From: Symsagittifera roscoffensis
Taxonomy: Eukaryota > Xenacoelomorpha > Acoela > Convolutidae
Length of the DNA: 64,000 nucleotides
Direction of reading: 5' to 3'
Assembly: GCF_963678635.1 (NCBI RefSeq)
Contig: NC_087066.1
Location: 33,113,301 to 33,177,300 of the forward strand
Below, piece by piece: positions 22,230 through 32,624 of the stretch (its first letter is position 1; each line of letters starts with the position of its first letter). The notes beneath the pieces are model-generated. The model worked only from the letters and a program-made list of their open reading frames with translations. It did no database searches and was not told the DNA's origin. The translations under genes were made by a program, and so were the position numbers.

Positions 22230-23794
22230 CTAAAAAAAATGATTATTTTGAGACTGAAAAGCGGTGGTATGGGGTTGTTCTATAATTTGTTCATATGTAA
22301 TATCATCTTGTGAATGATGTGTCATTATATGTTGTATGGGACTTTGCGATATGTTTGGTCTAAAATTTGGGTTATGTGTTATTGCTAGGTTTCGGAAATT
22401 ACGTGGGACTAAGGATAATGGATGGTTATGTGGTAGGGGTGGCAACTGTGGTGCGGTAGGTGTTACTTCTATGCTATTATGTTCTTCGTCGTATTTGTTC
22501 TGTCTTGTCGCTTTTTTTGTATTATACTCTTTTATTTGTGCGTCTAGAAGAATTTTGTTTATTGATGATGAAAAAATTCCAAAAAATCCTGCAAATAGTA
22601 TGCGTGCTACACTTGCTTGTCTATTTACTTGTGTGTGTATAGCGCAAGTGTTATAGATTCCTTTTAAAAGTGAAAAAAGAAATCCTATAAAGTTAAACAT
22701 TGCGTATAGGATAGTTAATTTTTCTAAGATGTAATAGGGCCATCCTAGAAAATCGAGAATTTAATTTTTTAGGGTAACAAAGCTGAAAATATTTATAAGT
22801 GAAATATCTTGTTGTCTGTATTTTCCACCGTTTAGATATATATAGTCTTTAATGTCTTTAAAATATCCGCTATAATCTTGTGTATAAATATCTGCAAATC
22901 CTGCGGTGTCGGCAAGTTTGCGTAAATTTTGGTCAATTGATTGTCTTTGTATAGTGTCCATTTGTGTTAATAATTCTTGGAATTGTTGTGTTCTGATGTG
23001 GTGTTTGATATCTGATTTTGAATATATTCCAATTGATTGTAAATCAATATTTGGATTACGAGCAATAGCTCTGATGCTTTCGGGTGAAAATTTTTGGAGT
23101 GATTGCGTTAACGTAGGGTATGGAGTAAGGAGATAATACTTATCTTCATCAGGGTTCAATTGTACTACATTGTGGCTATTTTCTGATCCACATGGGACTG
23201 CGGTATCCCAAAAATATGTTCGTCTTGAAATTGTGTCGACAGGGATTCTTTTATAGCAGCGTTTATCTTCAAAAACATATAGTGGTGATACTTTTTTGGT
23301 ACAAATATAAAACCATAAAATAATTTCTTCGTAGTCTAGAAAATTTGATCTATTTCCTGATAATAAATATCCTGCGTAGGGTATTTTAACACTGCTAGTG
23401 CGAGTGATTGTAGGATTTGTGTCCTTTCTAATTCGCATAGTTGGTGAAGTGTTTCTAATTCGGAGAGTGACATTTCTTGAAAAATTCGACTAATCGTGTA
23501 GTCTAACTTCATATCTAAGTGGATATCATAGTGGATATTACCAAAATAAGTATTATTCATTAGTGATAGTTCTTGTAAACTTGTGATTCTAGTGTCATGT
23601 GGCTTTAGTTTTCCACCAGGTTGACCATTACTTTTTTGAAAGTTAACTGGTATATATGATGTTCCTTCGTGTAGAGGGTGACCTGTGGCATAAGGGTCAA
23701 TTTTTATTTTTCCAGTGGTCATGTCGAAACCTTTTTCGTATTCAACTAATATTTCAGAATATTGTGTTTGTGAAGTGGGTGTCTGTATTTGCAT
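22230..23794 (-). pseudogene. Env-like glycoprotein, C-terminal ectodomain, transmembrane segment and tail (copy 1)
   Basis: Three overlapping frames form one broken protein. The piece 23794-23336 shifts to 23438-22761 near 23400, and a TAA near 22765-22760 then interrupts it before 22700-22230. The middle piece has AGYLLSGNRSNFLDYE, a Trp-rich stretch, several Cys (CTKK, RCYKRIP, VPCGS) and LTPYPTLTQS. After the TAA comes a hydrophobic span of about 30 residues (YAMFNFIGFLFSLLKGIYN), then a second hydrophobic stretch (ARILFAGFFGIFSS) and a Pro/His/Asn-rich tail. The Cys pattern and the order of conserved blocks recall class III fusion proteins of the chuvirus glycoprotein/gB-like type found in some retroelements. 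That is from memory of the family and needs a profile search. Confidence 0.6.
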
Positions 23795-24699
23795 GCGATT
23801 TCTCTTTCTTGATATATTTGGAAACGTGTTAATTTATTTTCTATATTTCGAAAATCAGTACTTTGTTTTCGTGATGGATGAACTTGTTCACATGGAAGTG
23901 ATTGTATAAAATATTTTTCGTGAAATTTTATCATTCGAGCGTGTATTTTTGCTACTTGAAATGTTGTGCATGTGTCTTCGGGAAACCAAACAATTGTTGC
24001 TTGTGTCCGTGTTGTAGGATCACAATAGCATTGGTCGTTTTTACAAGGTTATGTGAGTTGTATTTTTTCAAGTTGTATTTTCCAATCGAAAAATATTATT
24101 TCTTGGTATCCTTTGTTTTTTGTATCTGCTTTGCAGTTTGAAGGATTTTTTATTCCAATATGTCGTATCCAGTGTTTATCATGAATATCATAAGTTAGTC
24201 GTCCGTGTGCGCCATTGTATGGGTATTTTTCATCTAGTTTTATATGTCCTTGATATCTTTCAAGTTCTGCTTGATGTACAGAATCGGCAAAGACTTGAAA
24301 ATATACTAGTTTTCTGTCGGTGTTTTTAATTCTTGTGATATTTAATCTGAGTAGCTCGTTTTTACAATCATCGAAATTTAGATGTAGAAGTCGTTCTATA
24401 TTACTTTGGTAGAATGATTCGTGGTCAAGTCGGTTTCTATTTACGTTTGAAACTTGTGAACAATGTACTGTTGTTGCTCGGGCTTTTGAATACAGTGTCG
24501 CTATTACATTTGTAGTTTCTATAGCTTGTGGTTCCGTTTCGCATTGTGATACTTGATTTATTGCATATTTGTGTAGTGTTTTTTGTTCATTTTCTTCACA
24601 ATCGTAGTGTGTTACTAATAAGTCCTGGGGTCCTGTGCGGGGAGAAGGATTTGTGTTCTGATCGGAAAATATTAAAAAAAGGGATTGTTGAAGTATCAA
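23746..24699 (-). pseudogene. Env-like glycoprotein, N-terminal ectodomain (copy 1)
   Basis: The frame 24699-24049 starts near a hydrophobic stretch (SLFLIF) and soon gives VTHYDCEENEQ, then a regular cysteine spacing (VSQC, TVHC, DDCKNE) and several N-x-S/T sites. A YDC motif at the mature N-terminus is what chuvirus-type and related class III glycoproteins show. A stop at 24049 and a frame change lead to 23934-23746, which adds DQCYCDPTT, VWFPEDTC and SLPCEQVHP before another shift into the C-terminal part. The upstream in-frame stops at about 24715-24780 separate it from the Pro/Thr-rich N-terminal region. The product would be a secreted/membrane surface glycoprotein, but this copy is broken. 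Confidence 0.6.
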
Positions 24700-24786
24700 T
24701 TATTTTTAGAATATACATGTGTATGATAATCCTGAGTATGGGTTATAAAATGTGATGTAACCAATTGTCTTTTTGGTATATCTGTC

Positions 24787-25859
24787 CTATTTATATATTA
24801 CTTCAGTTCTTATAAATGGTGGTGGTAGCAATTGAGCTGTTATATTGGGAGGGTTTAATGGGTAAGGATGTTGAGCAATGTTGTTAAGTTTAACCGTGAT
24901 TTCAAATTTTAATTGTAGACTATTTTGTTGGAGTATTTGGATGTTATGGTCACGAATGTCTTCGTGGATGTCTTGTCTATATTGTAGTCTATGGAGTGCC
25001 CAATTGTGGTGTCGGTTACTTTCTGGATGTTGTACAAATAATAGTCGGGCTGCTGTGAACGTGTTCCAATCTAATCTTAAAGGGATATTTGTTGATGATT
25101 GTTCTCGATATCTAGCGTCGAGGTTATTTGGAAACTTTAGGGGGAAAGGCGTCGGTGAAATCTGGCTTATTGATGGTGTTGATGGTAGTGATAATGTTTC
25201 TGGTAGTGATGATGATGTTGTTGTATCCGGAGAAATATCTATTGGGTCATTTATTAAATTTGGTTCACCTTGTGTGAATGAGCGTGTTGTCCAATATGGT
25301 AGTCGTGATGTTTGGTTGGGGGGGGGGGTTAAAGGGATTGTCACGTATTTGTTCAGATGTTGGTGTTGAATCTAAGTAATCTAAGAAGTGTAGGGGTTTC
25401 CGATAGTATGCTAATTGGGTTTTCTGGAGTACTTGGTGATGGGGATTGGGGTATATCAAAATGAACTCGGGGGGTTTGAAAATTTCTATTTCGTCGTGGA
25501 TGTATAATATGTCTATTTATTTCAACTGTATTTTGGTTTTGACTAATGTTTCTTATTCCATTAATTCTTGTGGTAATGCTGGGTACAAGTTATATGTTGG
25601 TTCACTTAGGGTGCATGTCGCTGAACTGGTTCTAATGGTTCAGATAAGCGAGCGTGTCGTTCTTCAAAAGTGTATGGGTTATCTTGGAAAGAAATTCGTG
25701 TGGATGTTTGGGGGTTTTGGGTAGTTGTAGGTATTGTCGGGTTTTCTTGGGATGATGTAGTTGAAGACTGACTGTGTGATTGTTGGTTAGCAATTTTTGA
25801 AGGTTGTCTGATTGATTTTTCTTAGTGAAAAAATTTATGTTTATTGTAGTATTCTTCAA
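24787..25859 (-). pseudogene. Pro/Ser/Thr-rich N-terminal region of the env ORF (copy 1)
   Basis: Several frames (25859-25632, 25459-25265, 25344-24787) make up one broken, hydrophilic region rich in Pro, Ser, Thr and Asn, with no signal peptide. The last ~110 residues are better conserved: WNTFTAARLL, NWALHR, DIHEDIRDHNIQIL, FEITVKLN, PPNITAQ. They align with 63657-63960 of copy 2. It ends in EVIYK followed by an in-frame stop, after which YTKKTIGYITFYNPYSG continues in the same frame and is shared with copy 2. The family therefore has a long cytoplasmic or matrix-like extension before the glycoprotein. Its function is unknown. Confidence 0.6.
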
Positions 25860-26794
25860 GGAAAAGAATTAAAAGGATTGTTGCCAAGGCGAATGTTGTG
25901 ATTGCCTTTTTTATACATTTGCATATTGTCAATTTTAGGGATGATAAAAATGTTATAAAAATTACAAATAAAAAAAAATTTCTGTTCTACTAAAAATTGT
26001 TCGTATCATTTAAATAAATTTTGGGTTATCGTACCTGTGAATATGGTCAATGATTTGGGAAAGTTGGAGATATATTTCAAATAGGGAGTAGAAAATTAAA
26101 AAAATGTTGCAAAAACGATTAAAATTATTATAAAAGCTTCAAAAGTATCAAAAAGAAATATGAATAAAAGTTTAAGTATTGTTAAAAAGTTTCTGAAAAT
26201 GTTGAAAATTGTATTAACTGATCGAGAGAAAAGCATTTAAGAAATGGCTTCTTGGTCAAATATTTTTTGTTGTTTGGGGCGGTTTTTAAGTGTGGTCGAA
26301 TTATTTATTGAATTTTTGACAAGTTGGTTGAGTTTTGTGAAAAATTGTTGGGGGCGAATTTTATGGTGTTCGGGAGGTCTTCTTTGCTTTATTTTTATTT
26401 GTCAGGTGATCTGGGGTATTTTTGAGATTTTTGTACTTTAGGCTAAATTAATATGGTCGTATTTTTACTTTAGGCTAATTTATCATTTTTGGTTGGGGGG
26501 TTTTTGAGGTCTAAGTTGGGAAAATATTGTTGATCTTTGCGTTATTAGATAAGGGAGGGTTATGATATTATGGTGGTATTTATTTTGGTTGTCAAGTTTG
26601 AGTGGTTTGATTATTTTTGACCTGGAGGTTGTAAAGTTATAGTTATAGATATGCCTGGAGTTTAATATCTTTCGTCTAATTGGTTTGTTTTATAGTTATA
26701 GAAGGTGACGGATTGAATGAATCCTATTGGCTAATTTTGAACTGGAATTGTTGCGTGTTTGTCAGCATGTTATTTTGAAAAATGAAAGTTCAAA
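25860..26794 (-). other. Conserved non-coding spacer between pol and env (copy 1)
   Basis: No sense open frame. It aligns in patches with 61860-62880 of copy 2: CATGCTGAC, TTTAGCCTAAAGTAC, AATCCGACCACACT-like, and CAGGTACGA at 26029-26037. The last resembles a 5' splice donor, with a pyrimidine-then-AAG acceptor-like site near 25865. It may carry the env promoter or splice sites. Confidence 0.5.
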
Positions 26795-27224
26795 ATGATT
26801 CAGAGGTGCAAAGATTATTAATTTTTAAAATTAAAGCTGTACATTCTCTCATTAGAATTGAGAGTCGTAGCTCTGCTTGAGTGAATAATCAGGAATTAGC
26901 TGATATAAGGTTCATTTTATTTGTACCATTATGTGATTGTAGTAATGCTGCGCCGATGCCAAAATTTGAAGCATCGCACATTGCATAGAATGGTTGATTT
27001 GGATCTGGAATTGTGTTTGAAATTTGTTCAGTTAAAAGTTTTTTAATTTCTTCAAATCGTGTTTGATGTTCAGTGGTCCATTCAAAATTATTTTGTTGTC
27101 TGAGGATATTATAGAACGGTTTTAAACATAATTTCATTTTATAAACGTACTTACTTAAGAAATTTAACATTCCAAGGAATTCTTGGATTTTCTTTTTGTT
27201 TGTTGGTGGTTGAAGTTTTTGAAT
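26795..27224 (-). pseudogene. RNase H domain, 3'-truncated (copy 1)
   Basis: Continues from RT through LNFLSKYVYKMKLCLKPFYN, FEEIKKLLTEQ and PNQPFYAMCDASNFGIGAAL. The Asp in CDAS is the first catalytic residue of Ty3-type RNase H. An in-frame TGA at about 26889-26891 falls where copy 2 has Arg (NSRLFT). The frame then reads LFTQAELRLS...REC and stops matching near 26835. The rest of RNase H, the connection and the whole integrase, present as remnants at 59560-61850 in copy 2, are absent here: about 2.3 kb deleted. The element therefore could not integrate by itself. Confidence 0.85.
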
Positions 27225-28055
27225 AGCATCAATGCGTGATTTTAATGGAGTGATTGTGTTTCTTTCTATATTATGTCCTAAAAATTTAACTCATGTTAAA
27301 AAGAAGTGTGATTTATTGGGGGCGGCCTTCAGATTTTCGTTCTGAAGTATTTTATGATAGTGTTCTAAAACTGTAAACATTTCTTCTTTTGTCTGTGATT
27401 GCGTAAAAACATCGTCTAAATAGGTGATTGCGTTTTTCTTGAGTATTAGTGGTCTAAAAATTTTGCTCATAAAAGCTGAAAATGCTGCTGGTCCCATGGA
27501 AATTCCATAGAATATACGGTTGAATTCATATTGGTGATTTCCAATAACAAATTCTGTTAAACGTCGTGATTGTTCATCTAGTGGCATTTGATTGTATGCA
27601 CTATTCATATCTGCGGTTGTAAAGTTTTTTCCGTTTATTTTTGTTAAGATAACTTGTATTGGTTCAATAGGCCATTTGCATTTCGATTCGTCTATTAGTG
27701 AATTGAGGTATCTAGCGTCTAAAACTATTTTTAATGACTCTCCTTTTGCTAGGGTGATAACAGGGTTAATAAATGTGTTACCTTTTGGTTGTTCTTCTTT
27801 TTTTACTATTGAGATGATTTTGTATTGTTCTAAAATATCAAGTAATCTGTTTACTTTGTCATGTAAATGAATTGGTACTTTACTAGCTCTTTGTTTTTTG
27901 AAAACTGCGTCAGGTTTTAACGGGAGATGTAGTGATGAACTGATTTTCCCAACATCAAATTTTGATGTTGCGTAGAATGTTGAATATTTTAATAGTTGTT
28001 TTGCTAGTTTGTCAAATTCGATTTGTGTAATTTGTGAGTGTTCAAAATTAAACAT
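27225..28055 (-). pseudogene. pol: Reverse transcriptase (copy 1)
   Basis: 254 codons open (28055-27291), then an in-frame TGA at the site where copy 2 has Arg (LTRVKFLG). Past it the same frame continues to RNase H. Motifs appear in order: IVLDARYLNSL, then TTADMNSAYNQMPLDEQSR with the motif A Asp, then FYGISMGPAAFSAFM (motif B, the FG..xAP..F.. equivalent), and YLDDV (27411-27422) with both catalytic Asp. They are followed by KAAPNKSHFF and FLGHN. This is a Ty3/gypsy-type RT that would copy the genomic RNA in the particle. Only the TGA (probably CGA to TGA) stops it being intact, unlike the YLDD-dead copies downstream. Confidence 0.93.
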
Positions 28056-28090
28056 CGTTAAAAATTGTTGTTGTTCTTTTGTGTACTTTG

Positions 28091-28420
28091 TTATAAAGAA
28101 TGTTGGTTTAAAATATGGTGTTTTTGCGTTTCATTGCTTATAATGTTATTTATGGATAATTCTTCGTTAAGAATTGTGGATTGGCAAATATTTAATAATT
28201 GGAGTATATTATTTACGCGGTAGGCTACTTCATGTATGGGTGAAATTGTAGCGTTTGTTTCGCAATATCCTAAAATTCCTAAGGGTAATGTTACTTGATA
28301 CGGTGTATTGTTATACACGTGTAGCAAAATGATGTCGGAATTCGTGTTTTTCAAATATTTTATAGATGAAATCGTGATTTTGAAAAACTTGTGAATAGGT
28401 TTAAATTCAAAGTCTGACAT
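28091..28420 (-). CDS. Protease-RT linker region of pol (copy 1)
   Basis: 109-codon open segment between protease and RT, with blocks VYNNTPYQVTLPLGILGYCE, NATISP and AYRVNNIL. It recurs, degraded, before each RT unit of copy 2 (for example 43440-43560, 49690-49770 and 53210-53370), so it is a genuine part of the polyprotein. I recognise no catalytic motif. A frameshift near 28100 separates it from RT. Confidence 0.6.
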   Translation of the reverse strand: MSDFEFKPIHKFFKITISSIKYLKNTNSDIILLHVYNNTPYQVTLPLGILGYCETNATISPIHEVAYRVNNILQLLNICQSTILNEELSINNIISNETQKHHILNQHSL

Positions 28421-28599
28421 AAAAAGTTGTTGTTTATTTTAGCTTTTATCATATTGGTGAACTTGTTTTATTGAAAAATTATATATATTTCCTGATAGTG
28501 GTTTCAGGTGTTTTCGTTGTTGGTTATAAATTGGGTAAAATTTTGAGAAGAATGGTGGTTGTTTATTTAATCTTTGAAAAAATGTTAGAGCTGTATTTT

Positions 28600-29020
28600 T
28601 GTTTTTGTGTATTTATCTTTGATCAGTATTTTACTATTCAAGATGTTGATTGTTGGTATAAATTTTGATATAAATGGTATGCCAATGATATTGTGTTTAA
28701 TATCAGTAATATGAAATATTTGTTTAAATGGTTTGTTTAGAATTTTATTTTGTTCCATTGTTCTTATGAGGAGAAGGAATAATTGGATTTTTCCATAATT
28801 TACTAATGTTGATCCTTGTGCTGTTGCTAGTTTACTAGAGGTTGCAAGAGGCGTTAATTTTTGATGTAATGTTTTGATTTCATTCCATGTGGGAATATTA
28901 ATTATGTTTGATTCTGCTCCTGAATCAATTAAAAAATCAATTTCAAGATCTGGTGGTTGAAATTCTTTGTTTCTTGGACTTTCTAAGAGAAATGGTATTG
29001 TCCAAATTTTTTCTCTGGGT
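28600..29020 (-). pseudogene. pro: Retropepsin-like aspartic protease (copy 1)
   Basis: In the frame starting near 29020, the translation reads LLESPRNKEF, then IDFLIDSGAES. The DSGA active-site motif is encoded at 28909-28926. A glycine/hydrophobic segment follows about 85 residues later (HNIIGIPF), the retropepsin flap-to-core spacing expected. The frame ends in TAA near 28605. It is out of frame with the preceding pol N-terminal segment, so there is one frameshift near 29015. The same DSGAES motif occurs four times in copy 2. It would cleave Gag-Pol during particle maturation. Confidence 0.85.
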
Positions 29021-29317
29021 TGTTCTTTTTTGTATATTCTGATAAATATGATTTGTGTTTAGACATTTTGTTTTGTCTTTTTCATCGGGTTTATTTACCG
29101 TGTTAATTTCGTTTATTTCTTGTGCAGTTTGTGTAGTATTGATGGGTTCAATATAATAATTGTGAAGGAGTTCCAATTGATTTTCATATATATGTGATGT
29201 AAAAGGTTGTTCTTATATGATAGGTTCATAGTCGTTTTCGACTGTTATCATGTTTACTGAGATGGTATTTTCTGTATCACTTTCTGTATCTGATGATCCA
29301 CAGTTTATTTGATTTAG
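29021..29317 (-). pseudogene. N-terminal segment of pol after the gag stop (copy 1)
   Basis: Begins directly after the TAA at 29320-29318 with LNQINCGSSDTESDTEN, an acidic Ser/Asp/Glu-rich stretch in the same frame as gag's end. It is conserved in all four counterparts of copy 2, which read LNHINCES or close variants. A TAA near 29215 and a frameshift near 29015 interrupt it. It probably acts as a spacer ahead of the protease. Confidence 0.65.
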
Positions 29318-32300
29318 TTAAAGTTCGTTTCTTCCTGTGTCATAAATTTCTGGGGGGTCTGATGTTGTTTCTTCAATTGACTGTACTTGAATAATATGTC
29401 TTTGATGTTTTGGTGTATACTTCTGTATCGATGTTTAGAATTATTATAATGGTTATTATTCCTATGTGGTGACTGGGAATAATTTCTATATTGATTATTA
29501 TAACTTGAATTTCGATTTTGTGATTTATTCCGTGATCTGTTTTGATAATTGTCATTTGATCTGTGATATTTTGATCTATTATACGAGTTATTTTCTGATC
29601 GATTGTTCGGGTAATTCTGATTTCGATTGTTGGAATAACTTCTATTTCGATTATGTGAATAGTTTCTATTTCTGTTGTATGATGAGTTTCGTGATTGATT
29701 ATTGGAATAGTGTTTATTTCTTGGGTTTGATTGGGAACTGGATCCAGAAACAAATTCTGTTGTATTGGAATTCGATCGTGAATAGTTATTTTGGTTATTT
29801 TGGCTAATCGATCGATTATATCTATTTTGTGAGACAATTCGTGTATTTCCTCAATCGGGTGATCTTCGTCTATAACTTGAGTTATATGGTGATTGATTCC
29901 TTGTGTAGTTGGTGTTGTTCGGAAGTGTTTTTCCTGAACTGTTGTAACTAAATATATTTTTGTTTGGTAGATTTTGATCTTTTTTCATATATTGATAGAA
30001 CGATTCATTTGGTTCTTTATGCTTTTGAGGTTTGTTTTGGTTATCTTGTTGTTTTTGTCTTCATTCGGAAATACTGTGTCCGTATCGTCGGCAATAATTA
30101 CACCATTTTTTGAAAGATGGTTTGCCTTTAAAATTTGGATGTTTTTCATAAATATTTAGTATTTCAGTGATTTTTTCAACTAGGTCTGTATCTGATTCCT
30201 GTATGTTATTTATATGTGTAGTGGTTGTTTCAATTCGATTAACATATTGTAGTTTTAGATTTTCTGTTTCTTCAAGTTTCATTGTGATTTCCGCTTGCTC
30301 TAGTTTGTCTACTAGTTTTCGAAAATCTAAATCTGGCTCTCGAATTGAGGAAGGATGAGATGCTCTCTTTTTTATTGCTATTTTCCTTAATTGAGGTGTT
30401 AAGGTCATCATTAAAATTTCTGTCATTTTGGTGTTTCTATAGTCATGTGTATTAAGTGAATATGCTTTTCAGACTAGTGTTTCGATACGTACTGCTAATT
30501 GTTTGATGGTTTCATTTGGTAATCTGCGAATTTCGTTACATAAAACTCTTTGGTGTTGTTTATTTCTTTCGGAGTCAAACATTTTTGAAAATTCTTGTGT
30601 AAATCTTTTCCAGTCTGATTTTATTTCTATAGGTACTACTGAAAACCATTTTTGAAGTGCGCCATCTAAGGTTGTTTGTATCAATGCTGTGCGTCTATGT
30701 ATCCAATTTTGATGTAGTGGCGTATTAATTGGTTCAGGTCCTATATTTAAAATTAAATTTGCTGTTACTGCATTCAAATAATCTTCTACAGAATATTCAG
30801 GATCTGTTCCTGTAAACACCATCAGTGGTTTATTTGATGTTACTGATGATCCACCCATGAGGTATGGATTCAATGTCATAAGTAGTGATTCTGCGGCATT
30901 TTTCATTTGCGAAAAACTTGAAAGTTGATTTTTTGTTATTTCGTGTTGCTGAAGATAATATGGAAGTGGTATTTCATTTTGCATTTGAGTTGGTTGATAC
31001 GAGTGCATAGTCATTGGGTTTTGTGGTTGAATCGGTTGAAAAGATTGTGTATTAGTTGGATTTGGCATATGTATTGGTTGTTGATTTCGTGTATCTGTTG
31101 GGTTTGGAGAAAAAATTCTATTATATGTATGAGGTCGTCGCAATCTTTGTGTGCGATATTCTTGGGTATATGGTGCAAAAATGTCTGGTTGTAAATAATC
31201 ATCATCAGATGATAAATAATCCGTATGATGAGGTGCTTGCTTTTTATTTTTATTTTGTTGAAAGAATGGGTAATTTTCACTATGATCCTGTGGAGGATGT
31301 GAATTAGTTCGAAAATTTACTGAGTTGGTTGTTGTCATTGGGTTATCCCAATAGTGAGAACATACATGATTATTATTTTTTCGTGGGGGGTAGTTTGTTT
31401 TTGACGAATGTGCATAATTATAATTGTGTTCTGCAAAAGTGTTTCTTGTGAACGTTTTTCGTGGTTTTGATGGTACTGTCATGGGTCTATATGTTTGATA
31501 ATCCATATGTGAATTTTCTGGAGCAACCGAAGGTTTAACGGTTGATTGTAAGGTTACTTGTGCCAGTGAAGTATTTGTATTTCTTGGTGTTGTTAAATTT
31601 GGATGTAATGGTGAAATAATTTGTTGTGTAGTTGTTGTTGTTTGGACAATTTCTTCATTTATGAAGTGTGATGGTGTTTGAATATCTTGTTGTGTAAGAT
31701 TTCTAGTTCCATTAAGGTTTTCATTGTGTATGACGGTCGATTTGAAACTGTTAATTCGTGTATCAGGTAAAAATGTATTGTAGTTTAATGGTGTTGCATC
31801 AATGGTTAGTGGTACTATTTTTACATAATCTCTGTGGTAAGATATTGTACTTATTGCTTGACTTGAGATAGATTGTGGGATATTTATAAACGTAGGATGA
31901 GACCATTCAGGGTCCCAAATGTAGTCTGATTGTTCTGTAATGGCAGTATCATCATTTGGATTTTGAGGTCTGAAATTTTTTCTTGCTTGTGAAATTAAGT
32001 CTAAATTATGTGTGAAATAATCTATTATAAACCATGCCAAAATTTTTTGTAAGTCATGTTTTGTGTGTTGTGAAACATCGTCTTTAGTGAAATTTTCTTT
32101 GATTATATGTAGAAAAGTTGAAAATAATGTGATTTCATGTCGTAATTTTGTATGTTTGGATGTTTCAGTTGGTGAGATAGTTTGAAATTCTGTTTTTTCT
32201 AATATAGAAATATGGGTATATAATATTGCAAAAACTTCATTAGTGAATATAGATTTTGCTCTTTGTGAATTATGATATTGTATGCTTTTGATATATTCTA

Positions 32301-32624
32301 AGAATACTTTTGAAAATTCTAACTCAAGATCATCTGTTTGAATTACATATTTACGATGATTCGTATTTGGTGTGCTGAATTCTATGGTGTAGATTCCATA
32401 TTGTTGTGTTAAGTTACATATATATCTTTCAAATAATGTTCAATAATTTGTCTTTTGATTTTTACATCTGGGAATTCTGCTTTGCATGGGCTGATTCCGG
32501 GTTCAAACAAATTTACGAGTAAGTTCTTGCAAAAATTATGTTGCCCTCTATTATCGGGTGCATCTATGAGCAAGGGGTAAACTTCTTCGTCATCTGGACT
32601 ATCGTCACTTTGAGTGTGGCTCAT
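29318..32624 (-). pseudogene. gag: Gag polyprotein with CCHC zinc knuckle (copy 1)
   Basis: Starts ATG at 32624 (MSHTQSDD, acidic) and ends at TAA 29320-29318, about 1,100 codons. It is broken by a frameshift near 32408, in-frame TGA codons at about 30474, at 30063-30061 and near 29855, and a one-base deletion near 29410. Domains in order: a globular N-terminal part (CKNLLVNLF, IKRQIIEHYL); a long Thr/Asn/Gln/Pro-rich middle; a capsid-like region (EYSVEDYLNAVTANL, TLDGALQKWFSV, FTQEFSKMFDSERNKQHQRV) resembling retrotransposon Gag; the knuckle CNYCRRYGHSISE-(C); and a basic Asn/Ser/Arg/Tyr-rich tail. The last knuckle Cys is TGA here but TGT in copy 2. Confidence 0.88.
30061..30102 (-). other. 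CCHC zinc knuckle of Gag, last Cys codon is TGA
   Basis: C-x2-C-x4-H-x4 then TGA. The copy 2 equivalents at 41701-41742 and 45913-45957 have TGT at that place. In this family the knuckle packages the RNA genome. Confidence 0.85.

Noticed and set aside
21839-22656. Plus-strand frames opposite the env tail and downstream ORF
   Set aside because: Antisense shadows of longer, better-supported minus-strand frames.
29373-29837. 154-codon Ile/Thr-rich frame on the minus strand
   Set aside because: Wrong-frame reading of the Asn/Ser/Arg/Tyr-rich gag tail, whose true frame aligns with copy 2.
26889-30474. Possible non-standard code (TGA as sense codon) in the element
   Set aside because: The TGA sites correspond to different residues (Arg, Cys, Ser/Arg) in copy 2, and TAA/TAG stops and frameshifts also occur. 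Ordinary decay explains it.
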